Positions 1 through 7,590 of a stretch of DNA of 64,000 nt are shown in pieces. Position numbers and translations under genes: made by a program. Under the pieces are notes generated by a model, which saw only the letters and a list, made by a program, of their open reading frames with translations, searched no databases and had not been told where the DNA came from. This stretch comes from an uncultured Fibrobacter sp. Its GTDB lineage: Bacteria; Fibrobacterota; Fibrobacteria; Fibrobacterales; Fibrobacteraceae. The stretch is taken from positions 154,849 through 218,848 of the forward strand of contig NZ_CAMVDO010000003.1 of the NCBI RefSeq assembly GCF_947166265.1. Direction: 5' to 3'. Every line of letters begins with the position of its first letter. The first letter of the stretch is position 1.

Positions 1-1030
1 ATGCATCGACTTCGAAAACAGCGGCATCAGCATCCTCTCCATGAGTCACCGTTCAAAGCCGATTGAAAACATGTTCGCCCAGACGGAACACTACCTCCGT
101 GAATTGATGGGCATCCCGGAAGACTACGACATCGTGTTCCTCGGTGGTGGTTGTTCACTTTTGTTCTGCATGCTCCCGATGAACTTCCTCGACCAGAACG
201 CTACGGCCGACTACGCCTTGACTGGCGTTTGGGCAAACAAGGCTTACAAGGAAGCCAAGCAGTTCGGTAACGCTCTCGCCGCTTGCGACACCAAGTCCGA
301 AACTTACAGCCGCATCGACAAGAACCTGAAGCTCTCCGACAACGCTAGCTACCTCCACGTGACCGCCAACAACACGATCTACGGTACGGAATGGCACAAC
401 TTCCCGAAGCCGAAGTCTGGCTTCCTCATGGCTGACGTGAGCTCCGACTTCCTCGCCCGTAAGATCAACGTGTCTGACTTCGGTGTCGTCTATGGCGGCG
501 CTCAGAAGAACATCAGCTGCGCAGGCGTGACCGTGACGATCATCAAGAAGGGCCTTCTTGGCAAGGTGAACCGCACTATCCCGACCATGCTCAACTTCCA
601 GACCCACATCGACGCAGCCAACATGTTCAACACACCTCCGGTCTTTGCCGTGTACGTGATGAACCGCACCCTCAAGTGGCTCAAGGATTTCGGTGGCGTG
701 GACGCTATCGAAAAGGTGAACCGTTCCAAGGCCGCTCTCCTCTACAGCGCACTCGACAATTCCAAGGTGTTCGTCGGTACGGCTGCTAAGGAAGACCGTT
801 CTATCATGAACGTTCCGTTCGTGTTCAACAAGGACGTCGTTGCAGCTGACAAGGCTGACGATCTCGCCAAGGAATTCCTTGAATTCGCTAAGGCTCGTGG
901 CCTCCAGCAGCTCAAGGGTCACCGTTCTGTCGGCGGCTTCCGCGCTTCTATCTACAACGCTATGCCGGTCGAAGGCGTGCAGGCTCTCGTTGACTGCCTC
1001 GGCGACTTCGAGAAAAAAGTTCTCGGCTAA
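1..1030 (+). CDS. serC: Phosphoserine aminotransferase, 5' end missing
   Basis: PLP-dependent aminotransferase that makes 3-phosphoserine from 3-phosphohydroxypyruvate and glutamate in serine synthesis; it also serves pyridoxal phosphate synthesis in some bacteria. The reading frame is open from base 2 (it reads CIDFENSGISILSMSHRSKP), so the true start lies left of the window and the ATG at 41 is internal. Visible family signatures are SHRSKP, FLGGG and the PLP-lysine region GVVYGGAQKN followed by a hydrophobic strand. The C-terminal part ends with FRASIYNAMPVEGV, typical of SerC. A terminator hairpin follows at 1152. The family assignment is firm; the neighbouring pathway gene serA is not visible here. 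Confidence 0.93.
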   Translation, partial: CIDFENSGISILSMSHRSKPIENMFAQTEHYLRELMGIPEDYDIVFLGGGCSLLFCMLPMNFLDQNATADYALTGVWANKAYKEAKQFGNALAACDTKSETYSRIDKNLKLSDNASYLHVTANNTIYGTEWHNFPKPKSGFLMADVSSDFLARKINVSDFGVVYGGAQKNISCAGVTVTIIKKGLLGKVNRTIPTMLNFQTHIDAANMFNTPPVFAVYVMNRTLKWLKDFGGVDAIEKVNRSKAALLYSALDNSKVFVGTAAKEDRSIMNVPFVFNKDVVAADKADDLAKEFLEFAKARGLQQLKGHRSVGGFRASIYNAMPVEGVQALVDCLGDFEKKVLG

Positions 1031-1091
1031 TTAGCCAAGAACTTGGACTTGAGCGAATGCGAAAGTCCAACGTTCTAAGGCTAATCCAAGA

Positions 1092-1138
1092 GTGTCATCC
1101 TGAGCGGAATGCCGCAAGGCATGAAGTCGAAGGATCTA
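1092..1138 (+). repeat. Interspersed repeat, family A (GTCATCCTGAGC...GTCGAAGGATC)
   Basis: An intergenic element running from GTGTCATCCTGAGC to GTCGAAGGATCT. The same two ends recur in frame inside the pseudouridine synthase gene at 24232-24268 and in inverse orientation at 43682-43752. It lies between serC and its terminator. Confidence 0.7.
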
Positions 1139-1151
1139 AACAATTAAAAGG

Positions 1152-1177
1152 CTTCGGGATAATACCCGAAGTTTTTT
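1152..1177 (+). terminator. Intrinsic terminator of serC
   Basis: CTTCGGG and CCCGAAG form a 7-bp stem with a 6-base loop, followed directly by six T residues. Confidence 0.8.
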
Positions 1178-1217
1178 ACTTTTGTTACTGTGTTTTTATG
1201 GTTATTGGGAGTGTTCT

Positions 1218-3149
1218 ATGAACAAGAAAACTAGTTTTATCAAAGCCGCTTTTATTTTTGCGATGGCTTTGACCATGACAACAGCGGCCTACGCCGTGGA
1301 TGCCTGTAAAGATCAGGAAATGGGACACGTGGGCGAAGGAACCATAGTAGAAGGCGACGCAAAAGGTTCCATCACCGATATTCCTTGGGGATTTCAGCAG
1401 TGGTCCCAAAATGAATCCAGTTACATGACCTACTATAGTAATGGCACATATCAAGCTGTATGGAGCAATGCGGCCGACTATATGGCCATGGTCGGTTTCT
1501 TTTATGATGAAACAGGCATCGATTATACGGAAAAAAACTATGCGGTTGATTATAAATACTCAAAAACAGGAAGCGCACCTTACGGCTATATTGGCGCTTA
1601 TGGTTGGACAACAAATCCTCTAGTCGAGTTCTACATCATAGATGACTGGTATAGCAAGCCTAGTGAACAATATATTGGCGAAAAGTTCGGCGAAATCACC
1701 GTCGATGGAGCGAAATATACTATCCACGCATATCTTCGTCAGCAAGAACCTATCGACTTCGATCGGAACAATCAGCAAACATACTTGCAGATTTTCAGCG
1801 TTCGTGACTCAGCCCGTCAATGTGGACATATCAATATTTCCGCCCATTTAAAAAAGTGGAACGAACTCTTTACTGGACAAACAAAACAGCTTAGAGGTTC
1901 TAAAGGCGGCGGATCAGCAAGTCTCAAGCTCGGCAAAATAACCAAAGTATTGTTCATGACCGAAGCAGGCGGGAACGCAAAAGGTTCCATTGATTTCACT
2001 TACTTTAATATGGAAGAAAACGCTTCGTCTAATAGCGAAGTGATTGAATCAAGCTCATCTTCCGAAGAAGAGTCTAGTTCCTCCGAAAAATCTAGTTCGT
2101 CTGTAACGCTTCCCCCTTATGTTTTAGTTGATGCTTGCCAAGATGACGTAAATATGGGACATCCCGGTGAAGGCAACATCATAGAAAAAAATCGTATCGG
2201 TTCCATCAAAAATACTCCCTGGCGCTTCGAACAATGGTATGACGGAGGCGAAGCAGCAATGACTGTTTACGACAACGGAACCTTTAAGTCTGAACTGGAT
2301 GAAGCTGCCGACTATATTGCACGTGTAGGTTTCCGATATGATTCAACAGGGATTGATCATACAACCAAAGCCTTCGCCGCAGATTATAAATACACTAGGT
2401 CTGGTACAGCAGGAAATAACAACTACTTAGGCGCATATGGTTGGACAACAAAACCACAGGTAGAATTTTACATTGTAGATGATTGGTGGGATGGTCCCAG
2501 ACCCAACGAACTGTATGTGGGCGAAAAGTTTGGTGAAATAGAAGTAGATGGAGCTAAATACTCCATTCACGCGTTTCTGCGCCAGCAGGAACCCTCCACA
2601 ACAGGAACATCCACCTTTATGCAAATTTTCAGCATTCGCGAGACACCCCGTCAGTGTGGACATATTGACATTTCCGCCCATTTCAAAAAATGGAACGAAC
2701 TCTTTACGGGGCAAGAGAAAATCCTCAGAGGTTCTAAGGGCGGTGGAAAAGCGGAACTTAAATTCGGCAGACCGACTGAAATATCGATTATGGCAGAAGC
2801 CGGACATTGTAAAGAATGTTCTATAGATTATACTTATCTGAATATTGTGGACAACGCCGATTCTCGCATCGAAGATCCAGAATCTAGTTCGTCTGCAGAA
2901 GAATCATCTTCATCCGTAGCAGAAAGTTCGTCTTCGGAAGAGGAATATACAACCACTCTGTCGGCAAACATCCACCTCAACAATACTGACAAAAAACTGC
3001 AGATATTCGATATGCAAGGACGATTCCTGGGAAAAACTTTATTTACAAGAGAAGCGGATATGCAAGCCGCAGTTAAGGCTCTTGTTCAAAGGAGTGGAAA
3101 CTATATCGTTAGACAGAACGGATATGTCTACAAGATTTCCGTGAAATAG
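1218..3149 (+). CDS. xynC: Secreted endo-1,4-beta-xylanase with two GH11 domains (XynC-like)
   Basis: Hydrolyses the xylan backbone outside the cell. I start at ATG 1218 because a signal peptide (about residues 1-27, ending AAYA) begins there; the ATG 12 codons upstream adds no signal-like sequence. Two GH11 domains (about 28-275 and 315-550) each keep both catalytic glutamates: Glu137 in NPLVEFY with Glu249 in MTEAGG, and Glu416 in PQVEFY with Glu527 in MAEAGH. Ser/Glu-rich linkers separate the modules. The last 60 residues (about 584-643), ending in SGNYIVRQNGYVYKISVK, look like a secretion-sorting domain of the type IX kind. F. succinogenes XynC is known to carry two GH11 catalytic domains, so the symbol is used by similarity. 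It is a single-gene unit with its own terminator. Confidence 0.88.
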   Translation: MNKKTSFIKAAFIFAMALTMTTAAYAVDACKDQEMGHVGEGTIVEGDAKGSITDIPWGFQQWSQNESSYMTYYSNGTYQAVWSNAADYMAMVGFFYDETGIDYTEKNYAVDYKYSKTGSAPYGYIGAYGWTTNPLVEFYIIDDWYSKPSEQYIGEKFGEITVDGAKYTIHAYLRQQEPIDFDRNNQQTYLQIFSVRDSARQCGHINISAHLKKWNELFTGQTKQLRGSKGGGSASLKLGKITKVLFMTEAGGNAKGSIDFTYFNMEENASSNSEVIESSSSSEEESSSSEKSSSSVTLPPYVLVDACQDDVNMGHPGEGNIIEKNRIGSIKNTPWRFEQWYDGGEAAMTVYDNGTFKSELDEAADYIARVGFRYDSTGIDHTTKAFAADYKYTRSGTAGNNNYLGAYGWTTKPQVEFYIVDDWWDGPRPNELYVGEKFGEIEVDGAKYSIHAFLRQQEPSTTGTSTFMQIFSIRETPRQCGHIDISAHFKKWNELFTGQEKILRGSKGGGKAELKFGRPTEISIMAEAGHCKECSIDYTYLNIVDNADSRIEDPESSSSAEESSSSVAESSSSEEEYTTTLSANIHLNNTDKKLQIFDMQGRFLGKTLFTREADMQAAVKALVQRSGNYIVRQNGYVYKISVK

Positions 3150-3178
3150 TCACATTCATCTAAAAAGCATTAGAAAGA

Positions 3179-3203
3179 CCTCCGCGAAAGCGGAGGTTCT
3201 TTT
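3179..3203 (+). terminator. Intrinsic terminator of the xylanase gene
   Basis: CCTCCGC, loop GAAA, GCGGAGG, then TTCTTTT: a stable 7-bp hairpin with a T-rich tail 30 bases after the stop codon. Confidence 0.85.
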
Positions 3204-3220
3204 GTTATAAACTGTATTTA

Positions 3221-3247
3221 GATTGCTTCGCTGCGTTCGCAATGACG
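3221..3247 (+). repeat. Interspersed repeat, family C (GATTGC...GCAATGACG)
   Basis: An imperfect palindrome whose ends GATTGC and GCAATGACG match the element inside sufD at 54143-54175. It lies in the convergent gap between the xylanase and a lipoprotein gene. Confidence 0.65.
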
Positions 3248-3289
3248 TGAGAATGTTGCACTCGCGCAAGCGAAGTTTTTTACAGTATT

Positions 3290-4291
3290 CTACTTTGTAT
3301 TGACCTTGGACATTTCGAAGGAGGCAGTGTAAGTTTTACCGTCATCATCCTTACGCAGAGCGGTCCACTTCATCTTGCCATCCTTGATCGATTCCACGTC
3401 CCACCATTCGCGATATTCCTTGCCTTCGCTAATCCAGCGGGAACAAAGGAGGGTGCCATCCACAAAGTATTCATTGAGGGTGTTGTCACTTGCAACCCAT
3501 TTTCCATCTTTCTTGAAATAGTAGACATAGGTTCCATTCTTTTTGTATTCCCAACGGTGCGTCAAGTCGTCACTGTACGCATCCTGCTCACTGGAAATTT
3601 TTCCCTCCCAAGTGCCAAGCACATCCTTGGAATAGTCTTCGGTAAGTTTCACCATGCGCACTTCTTCTTCACCAGGGGCTTTCCTTTCTACGGAATCCTT
3701 CGCACCTTCGGGAGCACCCTCAGGAGGAGCCATTCCCACGGAATCCATACCCTCCACAATCATTTCATGTTTTGCAACAAGTTCATCGTCTGTAATGGAG
3801 ATGATTGTATAGACCTTAACCACGGACGCCTTGCCGTCCTTGTACTCCGTAAGACGAACCTTGTTCCCCTCTATCTTGGCTTTAAATTCCACGGCGTTAT
3901 TCCACACATCCCCACCCGGCTGAGGTCCTTTTAAGGAATCAGGCTTAGGACCCATCAAGGAATCCGGTTTAGGTCCTTCTTCAGGCTTGGGCCCCTTCGA
4001 AGAATCGGGAGCAGGACCAGGACCCGCGTCAACACTAATTGATGCACTGACATAGCCCTTGGTTGTGGACTCAAACGTGGTGACCACCTTTTCGTTGGTC
4101 AGCACAGGTTCACCATTCTTTTCCACAACAATCCACTTGCCAACGATATGCTCGGCAATGCTGGATTCATCAATGGAAATTTCATCTGGATCCGTGCTAG
4201 AAGAGCTATCGCTAGAACAGGCTGTAAACGCTACTGCGCCACAGACAAGCCCCATCGCGAGGATCCACCGCATTTTTTTCATTTTATTCAT
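3290..4291 (-). CDS. Lipoprotein with Pro/Lys/Asp-Ser repeats, function unknown
   Basis: Start chosen at 4291 (MNKMKKMRWIL), which has AAGGAG about 7 bases upstream; a longer frame to 4330 lacks this. A type II signal peptide ends at the lipobox FTAC, followed by an Asp/Ser-rich tether. About residues 95-135 hold short repeats around GPKPDSLKGPQP, a flexible segment. The rest has two stretches with the ring IVGKWIVVEKNGEP and VLGTWEGKISSEQDAYS, each followed by Trp/Tyr-rich beta strands, resembling a duplicated lipocalin-like fold, as in many 'extracellular lipocalin-like' lipoproteins. That fold reading is an inference. It stands alone between the GerW-like gene and the convergent xylanase; I do not recognise a specific function. 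Confidence 0.8.
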   Translation of the reverse strand: MNKMKKMRWILAMGLVCGAVAFTACSSDSSSSTDPDEISIDESSIAEHIVGKWIVVEKNGEPVLTNEKVVTTFESTTKGYVSASISVDAGPGPAPDSSKGPKPEEGPKPDSLMGPKPDSLKGPQPGGDVWNNAVEFKAKIEGNKVRLTEYKDGKASVVKVYTIISITDDELVAKHEMIVEGMDSVGMAPPEGAPEGAKDSVERKAPGEEEVRMVKLTEDYSKDVLGTWEGKISSEQDAYSDDLTHRWEYKKNGTYVYYFKKDGKWVASDNTLNEYFVDGTLLCSRWISEGKEYREWWDVESIKDGKMKWTALRKDDDGKTYTASFEMSKVNTK

Positions 4292-4368
4292 TTTTTTCTC
4301 CTTACTTAGGTTAATAAAAAGCCTACACAAAGGTAGACCAACAAAAAAGCAAATAAAGCCAGCCGGAG

Positions 4369-4701
4369 TTATCCAGCGTCGCTCTTCTTGAACTTGTTCA
4401 CGACGTCGGGCACAATGTCCATGACCTTGGACACCAGCGAGCTGTCCTTGGTAATCGGCATCACACGGATATCGTCACCCTTGATGACGAGGAAGGCGAC
4501 CGGTTCGACCGAGGCGCCACCACCAGAGGCAGAAGTATCTCCCTTGGACTGATGTCCGCCAAAACCGAAGCCCACCGATACGCGGCTCACCGGCACAACG
4601 GTAGATTCACCGGCCTGAATAGGGTTACCGATAACCGTTTCAGCCTTGGTGATGAAACGGAGCTTTTCCAAAAGAGTTTCTGCAAGTTTTTCAATAGCCA
4701 T
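4369..4701 (-). CDS. GerW/YtfJ-family protein
   Basis: A 110-residue soluble protein. It has the family hallmarks: an N-terminal helix (MAIEKLAETLLEKL), the segment VIGNPIQAGESTVVPVSRVSVGFGFGG, a Gly/Ser-rich linker, and the hydrophobic core VAFLVIKGDDIRVMPI followed by a C-terminal helix. In Bacillus, YtfJ/GerW is needed for normal spore germination, but homologues are common in non-sporulating bacteria, where the role is unknown. No start other than 4701 is needed. A promoter-like TCTATATTAAA lies 6 bases before the ATG and no ribosome binding site is visible. The family call is confident and the function is not. Confidence 0.85.
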   Translation of the reverse strand: MAIEKLAETLLEKLRFITKAETVIGNPIQAGESTVVPVSRVSVGFGFGGHQSKGDTSASGGGASVEPVAFLVIKGDDIRVMPITKDSSLVSKVMDIVPDVVNKFKKSDAG

Positions 4702-4707
4702 AACTTT

Positions 4708-4720
4708 AATATAGATTAAA
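4708..4720 (-). promoter_or_regulatory. Promoter-like motif abutting the GerW-like start
   Basis: On the minus strand this reads TTTAATCTATATT and ends 6 bases before the ATG. It matches the TTTnTAnATT motif seen before many genes in this window; an early transcription start would give a leaderless mRNA. Confidence 0.4.
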
Positions 4721-4815
4721 GACGAGAGACGAGAGGCGAGAGGCGAGAGAAAATACCCCTTTATCTAATCTTTATTTGCGCAAAGCGCCATTATAAAATC
4801 TCTCGTCTTTAGTCT
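4721..4815. repeat. GACGAGAG repeat cluster with an inverted copy
   Basis: Direct copies of GACGAGAGACGAGAGGCGAG at 4721-4751 are followed by an inverted copy, CTCTCGTCTTTAGTC, at 4799-4813. The same GACGAGAGACGA units flank the repeat inside the pseudouridine synthase gene near 24.2 kb. Confidence 0.55.
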
Positions 4816-4841
4816 GTAGGCTCGTAGAGCCGTTCTTTCGT

Positions 4842-5678
4842 CTAGTACCTAGCCTCGTAGATGCGGTCACTCGCGGTAAAGAACATTCGCTCCAGGTCCG
4901 GCCAAGAAAGATAGCCCCACACGACCGCCACTCGCCCACCGGCCAAGCGGCTCGCGATTCCGTTAGAGCCCTCGCCCGCTTCAAAATAGACACAGTCATT
5001 CGCCGGAAAAATGCCGACCGGCCGCACATGCCTTAAGCCCGCCGCCCATGTTTCAAACGCTTCGGATTCCACCTGATCCCAGCTGCGAGCCACGTTCCAG
5101 CGCAGATTGCCGTCACGGTAGCTTTGCACCAGCACAGGAAAGCTCGACTTGACGCCCAGGAAAAACTTTGTCTGGATAGAAGCTCGTCCCTGCTCGCGAA
5201 AATCAAACGGCAGACTCAGGAACGCCTGCGGAAAACCACCATGATAGCCGGGGAACCTGCGCACGAAATTTTCGAGGTCGGCACGCTCATAACGACGGTA
5301 ACTATCGTGTCGAAAAATAAAGATACGCTTGTCGGCACGGAAACTCTGTTCCAGGAAATTTCCCCTCAGAATCGGGACGCTCCCCTGGAAATGTCCGCTG
5401 TTCATGTAGTAGTCAAGAGCGTAGACATCACTTTCGAATTCAAGCACCGAGACATCGAGCGTGTCGCCCAGCATCACGGCGTATCTATAGTCGTAACGAC
5501 TTTTCAAGGAAGGAATATCAGCTTTTTTTGAAGAGTCTACCGCAAAAGAGGCAGGCTTCAAAAACTTGTACGCAATCGACGAATAATCAACGGGAACTTC
5601 TTCTTTTTCCTGACAGCCCGCAAAAAGCGCGACACAAGCCGCAATTGCAAGCCACATGAATCGAGAAGAAAAACGCAT
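4842..5678 (-). CDS. Lipoprotein, function unknown
   Basis: A 278-residue protein with a signal peptide ending in the lipobox LFAGC (Cys 22), so it is probably membrane-anchored in the periplasm or at the outer membrane. The mature part is a mixed alpha/beta domain; DTLDVSVLEFESDVYALDYY and the two-fold FFLGVKSSFPVLVQSY/CVYFEAGEGSNG pattern resemble the DUF6599-type fold described for uncharacterised bacterial proteins, but I cannot confirm this. TTTTACTAAATTTTTC lies just before the ATG with no ribosome binding site. It precedes the GerW-like gene on the same strand, separated by a repeat-filled gap of 140 bases. Confidence 0.75.
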   Translation of the reverse strand: MRFSSRFMWLAIAACVALFAGCQEKEEVPVDYSSIAYKFLKPASFAVDSSKKADIPSLKSRYDYRYAVMLGDTLDVSVLEFESDVYALDYYMNSGHFQGSVPILRGNFLEQSFRADKRIFIFRHDSYRRYERADLENFVRRFPGYHGGFPQAFLSLPFDFREQGRASIQTKFFLGVKSSFPVLVQSYRDGNLRWNVARSWDQVESEAFETWAAGLRHVRPVGIFPANDCVYFEAGEGSNGIASRLAGGRVAVVWGYLSWPDLERMFFTASDRIYEARY

Positions 5679-5681
5679 AGT

Positions 5682-5697
5682 GAAAAATTTAGTAAAA
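5682..5697 (-). promoter_or_regulatory. Promoter-like motif abutting a lipoprotein start
   Basis: On the minus strand: TTTTACTAAATTTTTC, then 3 bases, then ATG. Same motif as before dnaG, dnaX, guaB and others. Confidence 0.45.
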
Positions 5698-5699
5698 GC

Positions 5700-5783
5700 T
5701 TTCGGCTAGTTACCAGTTAATAGTTAATAGTTACTAGAGAATCCCGATAAAAAAACTAGTAACTCCAAACTGAGAACTAGTAA
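5700..5783. repeat. TAGTTACTAG-type tandem/inverted repeats
   Basis: A 3' gap made almost entirely of variants of TAGTTACTAG and ACTAGTAACT (for example AACTAGTAACT twice between 5754 and 5785). The same unit recurs at 22107-22200, where it forms a terminator. Confidence 0.5.
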
Positions 5784-6650
5784 CTATTCCGCGTAGCTGC
5801 AGTATTCTCTTAGCGGACATTTGCGGCAATGGTCGGTAAAGTGTCGACAAATAAAGCCGTCGGCTCCGTCTTCCAGATAGAACTGAAGGCTGTGCGCGGC
5901 CACATAGGCAGTCAGCGCATCGACCTTTGACTTTTTCACCTCGGCATTTTCGGACTGTTCCATCAAATGCTGCACAAGCGCCACATACATATCGGTCGCG
6001 AGTTTCTGCTTTTGCGCGGGTTCGAGGTCCGCAAAGCCGTCGCTTGCAGGCCCAAGAATCGAGAGATAACGGCGAACGCCCATCGTTAAGGGCAGAAGCG
6101 GCATTTTAGGAGAAGGCGCACTGTCCAGCGAAAGCCCCACCGGGGCGGGTGCAAGCAATCGGTAAATGGCAGCACAGACTTTGGGGCGCGGGTTTCCCTT
6201 GCCCATAAAGTAAATTTCACCCAGATCACGCCAGATTTCTTCGGGAGTACGGGATCTGAGCCAGCCCGCCAAATCCATGTGTCGGCGCACGAACAGCCCT
6301 ACACTCCAGAAAATTCCCGCCACGTTTTCAAACATCGACCAGGTACGGCAACCAAAAGCCGATTCCACGCAAGCTTCAATTTCCTGCGCCTTCGGCACCG
6401 GCAACGTCCAAAGTTTTTCACCGGGAAACTTTTCGTTGAGCGCCTGCAAGAGCGCTACAAATTCCGGGTAGCTTACATCTTGAAAAAGTACCGTCCCTAA
6501 AAGCGTCCACGCAATTCGCGCCTCGACCGTTTTTTCGCGAGCAGCCACCGCAAGCACCGGATCTTCCATACGGGCAAACAGCCGTACGAATTCCGCCGTC
6601 GCCTTGAACACTGCGGGTTCGTCGTGAATAAAACGCTTGACCGAGACCAT
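5784..6650 (-). CDS. Putative iron-sulfur protein with endonuclease III-type [4Fe-4S] loop
   Basis: A 288-residue soluble protein. The last 25 residues hold four cysteines spaced C-x6-C-x2-C-x5-C (in CRHFTDHCRKCPLREYC), exactly the cluster-loop pattern of endonuclease III/MutY glycosylases. The body is helical, but I see neither the helix-hairpin-helix LPGVG-type motif nor the catalytic Lys/Asp pair, so glycosylase activity is doubtful. It could be a divergent HhH-GPD relative, in which only the cluster loop is preserved. The gene starts 4 bases after the psd stop codon, so the two are probably co-transcribed and translationally linked. Function unknown. Confidence 0.75.
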   Translation of the reverse strand: MVSVKRFIHDEPAVFKATAEFVRLFARMEDPVLAVAAREKTVEARIAWTLLGTVLFQDVSYPEFVALLQALNEKFPGEKLWTLPVPKAQEIEACVESAFGCRTWSMFENVAGIFWSVGLFVRRHMDLAGWLRSRTPEEIWRDLGEIYFMGKGNPRPKVCAAIYRLLAPAPVGLSLDSAPSPKMPLLPLTMGVRRYLSILGPASDGFADLEPAQKQKLATDMYVALVQHLMEQSENAEVKKSKVDALTAYVAAHSLQFYLEDGADGFICRHFTDHCRKCPLREYCSYAE

Positions 6651-6654
6651 CGGC

Positions 6655-7506
6655 TTAAAGAGCCTCGCCCACCTTCACGGCTGTTCCCACGCGGCTCTGG
6701 AAAAGCCCCGGATTCCTTTCGCGGATTTTCTTGTCGACCACGAGAATCACGGTGCTGCCCATTTCAAAACGGCCAAGTTCACCGCCCTTTTCCACGCGAA
6801 TTTCCTGCGAAGGTTTCCAGTCGTAACGCTTGCAATCCCTGGGGAGCTTTCCCGCATTCACCAGGAGTTCATCCGTGTAGGCAACGCCAATGCGGCCCAC
6901 GTTCGTGGCACCAACCTTGACCACCAGCATTTCGGAACCGTCATCTAGGCGGATGTGACTCGTGAGGCGTTCGTTGATGCAGAACAGGCCCTCCACACGT
7001 TCCACGCTGCCGACATTCACCGGCCAAAGAGTTCCCGGACAATAGCTCGCACCGACAACCTCTCCCGCAACCGGGCTATGGATGCGGTGGTAGTTGAAAG
7101 GAGCAAGGTAAATCGTTGCAAAGGCTCCCCCTTCAAAGCGGGCAGCCATTTCTTCGTCGCGGAGCAAATCCTTGAGGGTATAGGTCTTCCCCTTCGCCTG
7201 AATCAATTCCTGACTCACGTCAAAAGTCGCCGTCTGCGAAAGTACGCCATCGACCGGAGAAACAATTTCGGAATCGGCAACCGGACGCATTCCCGGCTTG
7301 AGCCTGCGGATAAAAAGTTCGCCAATGTTTGCATAATGTTCGAGCGGATATTCCGACTCATCCATATTCAACTTGTAGTAAGCGGCAAACTTGTTGCGGG
7401 CCACCTTCGAAAGCACCGGTATGCGAAGACGCGTAAACGCACCGAAGGCGCGGCTCACCGCATTCTTCGGCAACAATTTCATAAAGACATAAAAAGCAGT
7501 ATTCAT
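6655..7506 (-). CDS. psd: Phosphatidylserine decarboxylase
   Basis: Converts phosphatidylserine to phosphatidylethanolamine at the inner membrane using a pyruvoyl group made by self-cleavage. The self-cleavage site is GRFEMGSTVILVV near the C-terminus, with the cut expected between Gly and Ser. Other signatures are SPVDGVL, FNYHRIHSPVAGEV and PGTLWPVN. I start at ATG 7506 (MNTAFYVFMKLL) rather than 7533 because a promoter-like TTTCTATCTTTTT ends 4 bases upstream of it, leaving the upstream codons outside a likely transcript. The length (284 residues) is normal for the bacterial family. The Fe-S loop gene follows in the same unit. Confidence 0.93.
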   Translation of the reverse strand: MNTAFYVFMKLLPKNAVSRAFGAFTRLRIPVLSKVARNKFAAYYKLNMDESEYPLEHYANIGELFIRRLKPGMRPVADSEIVSPVDGVLSQTATFDVSQELIQAKGKTYTLKDLLRDEEMAARFEGGAFATIYLAPFNYHRIHSPVAGEVVGASYCPGTLWPVNVGSVERVEGLFCINERLTSHIRLDDGSEMLVVKVGATNVGRIGVAYTDELLVNAGKLPRDCKRYDWKPSQEIRVEKGGELGRFEMGSTVILVVDKKIRERNPGLFQSRVGTAVKVGEAL

Positions 7507-7510
7507 ATTA

Positions 7511-7528
7511 AAAAAGATAGAAATTAAA
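7511..7528 (-). promoter_or_regulatory. Promoter-like motif abutting psd
   Basis: On the minus strand TTTAATTTCTATCTTTTT ends 4 bases before ATG 7506; no Shine-Dalgarno sequence is present. Confidence 0.45.
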
Positions 7529-7538
7529 ATCATACAGA

Positions 7539-7571
7539 AATAGCCGCGATTTCTCGCGGCTATTCCTTTTT
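7539..7571 (-). terminator. Hairpin terminator between a lipoprotein gene and psd
   Basis: AATAGCCGCG and CGCGGCTATT form a 10-bp stem with a 6-base loop. It lies directly downstream of the minus-strand lipoprotein gene ending at 7591 and is followed on that strand by TTCTGT; the T-run is better on the plus strand (CCTTTTT), so it may work both ways. Confidence 0.7.
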
Positions 7572-7590
7572 GCTAACCACCAAACTTGTT

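Noticed and set aside
2029..2110. TCT/AGT/TCC-rich stretch as a simple-sequence repeat
   Set aside because: It codes the Ser/Glu linker of the xylanase and is in frame; similar linkers follow the second domain and occur in the first TIGR02171 protein.
4797..4841. GGCTCGTAGAGCC hairpin as terminator of the lipoprotein gene
   Set aside because: Only a 5-bp stem with no T-run on the minus strand; kept as part of the repeat cluster and not called.
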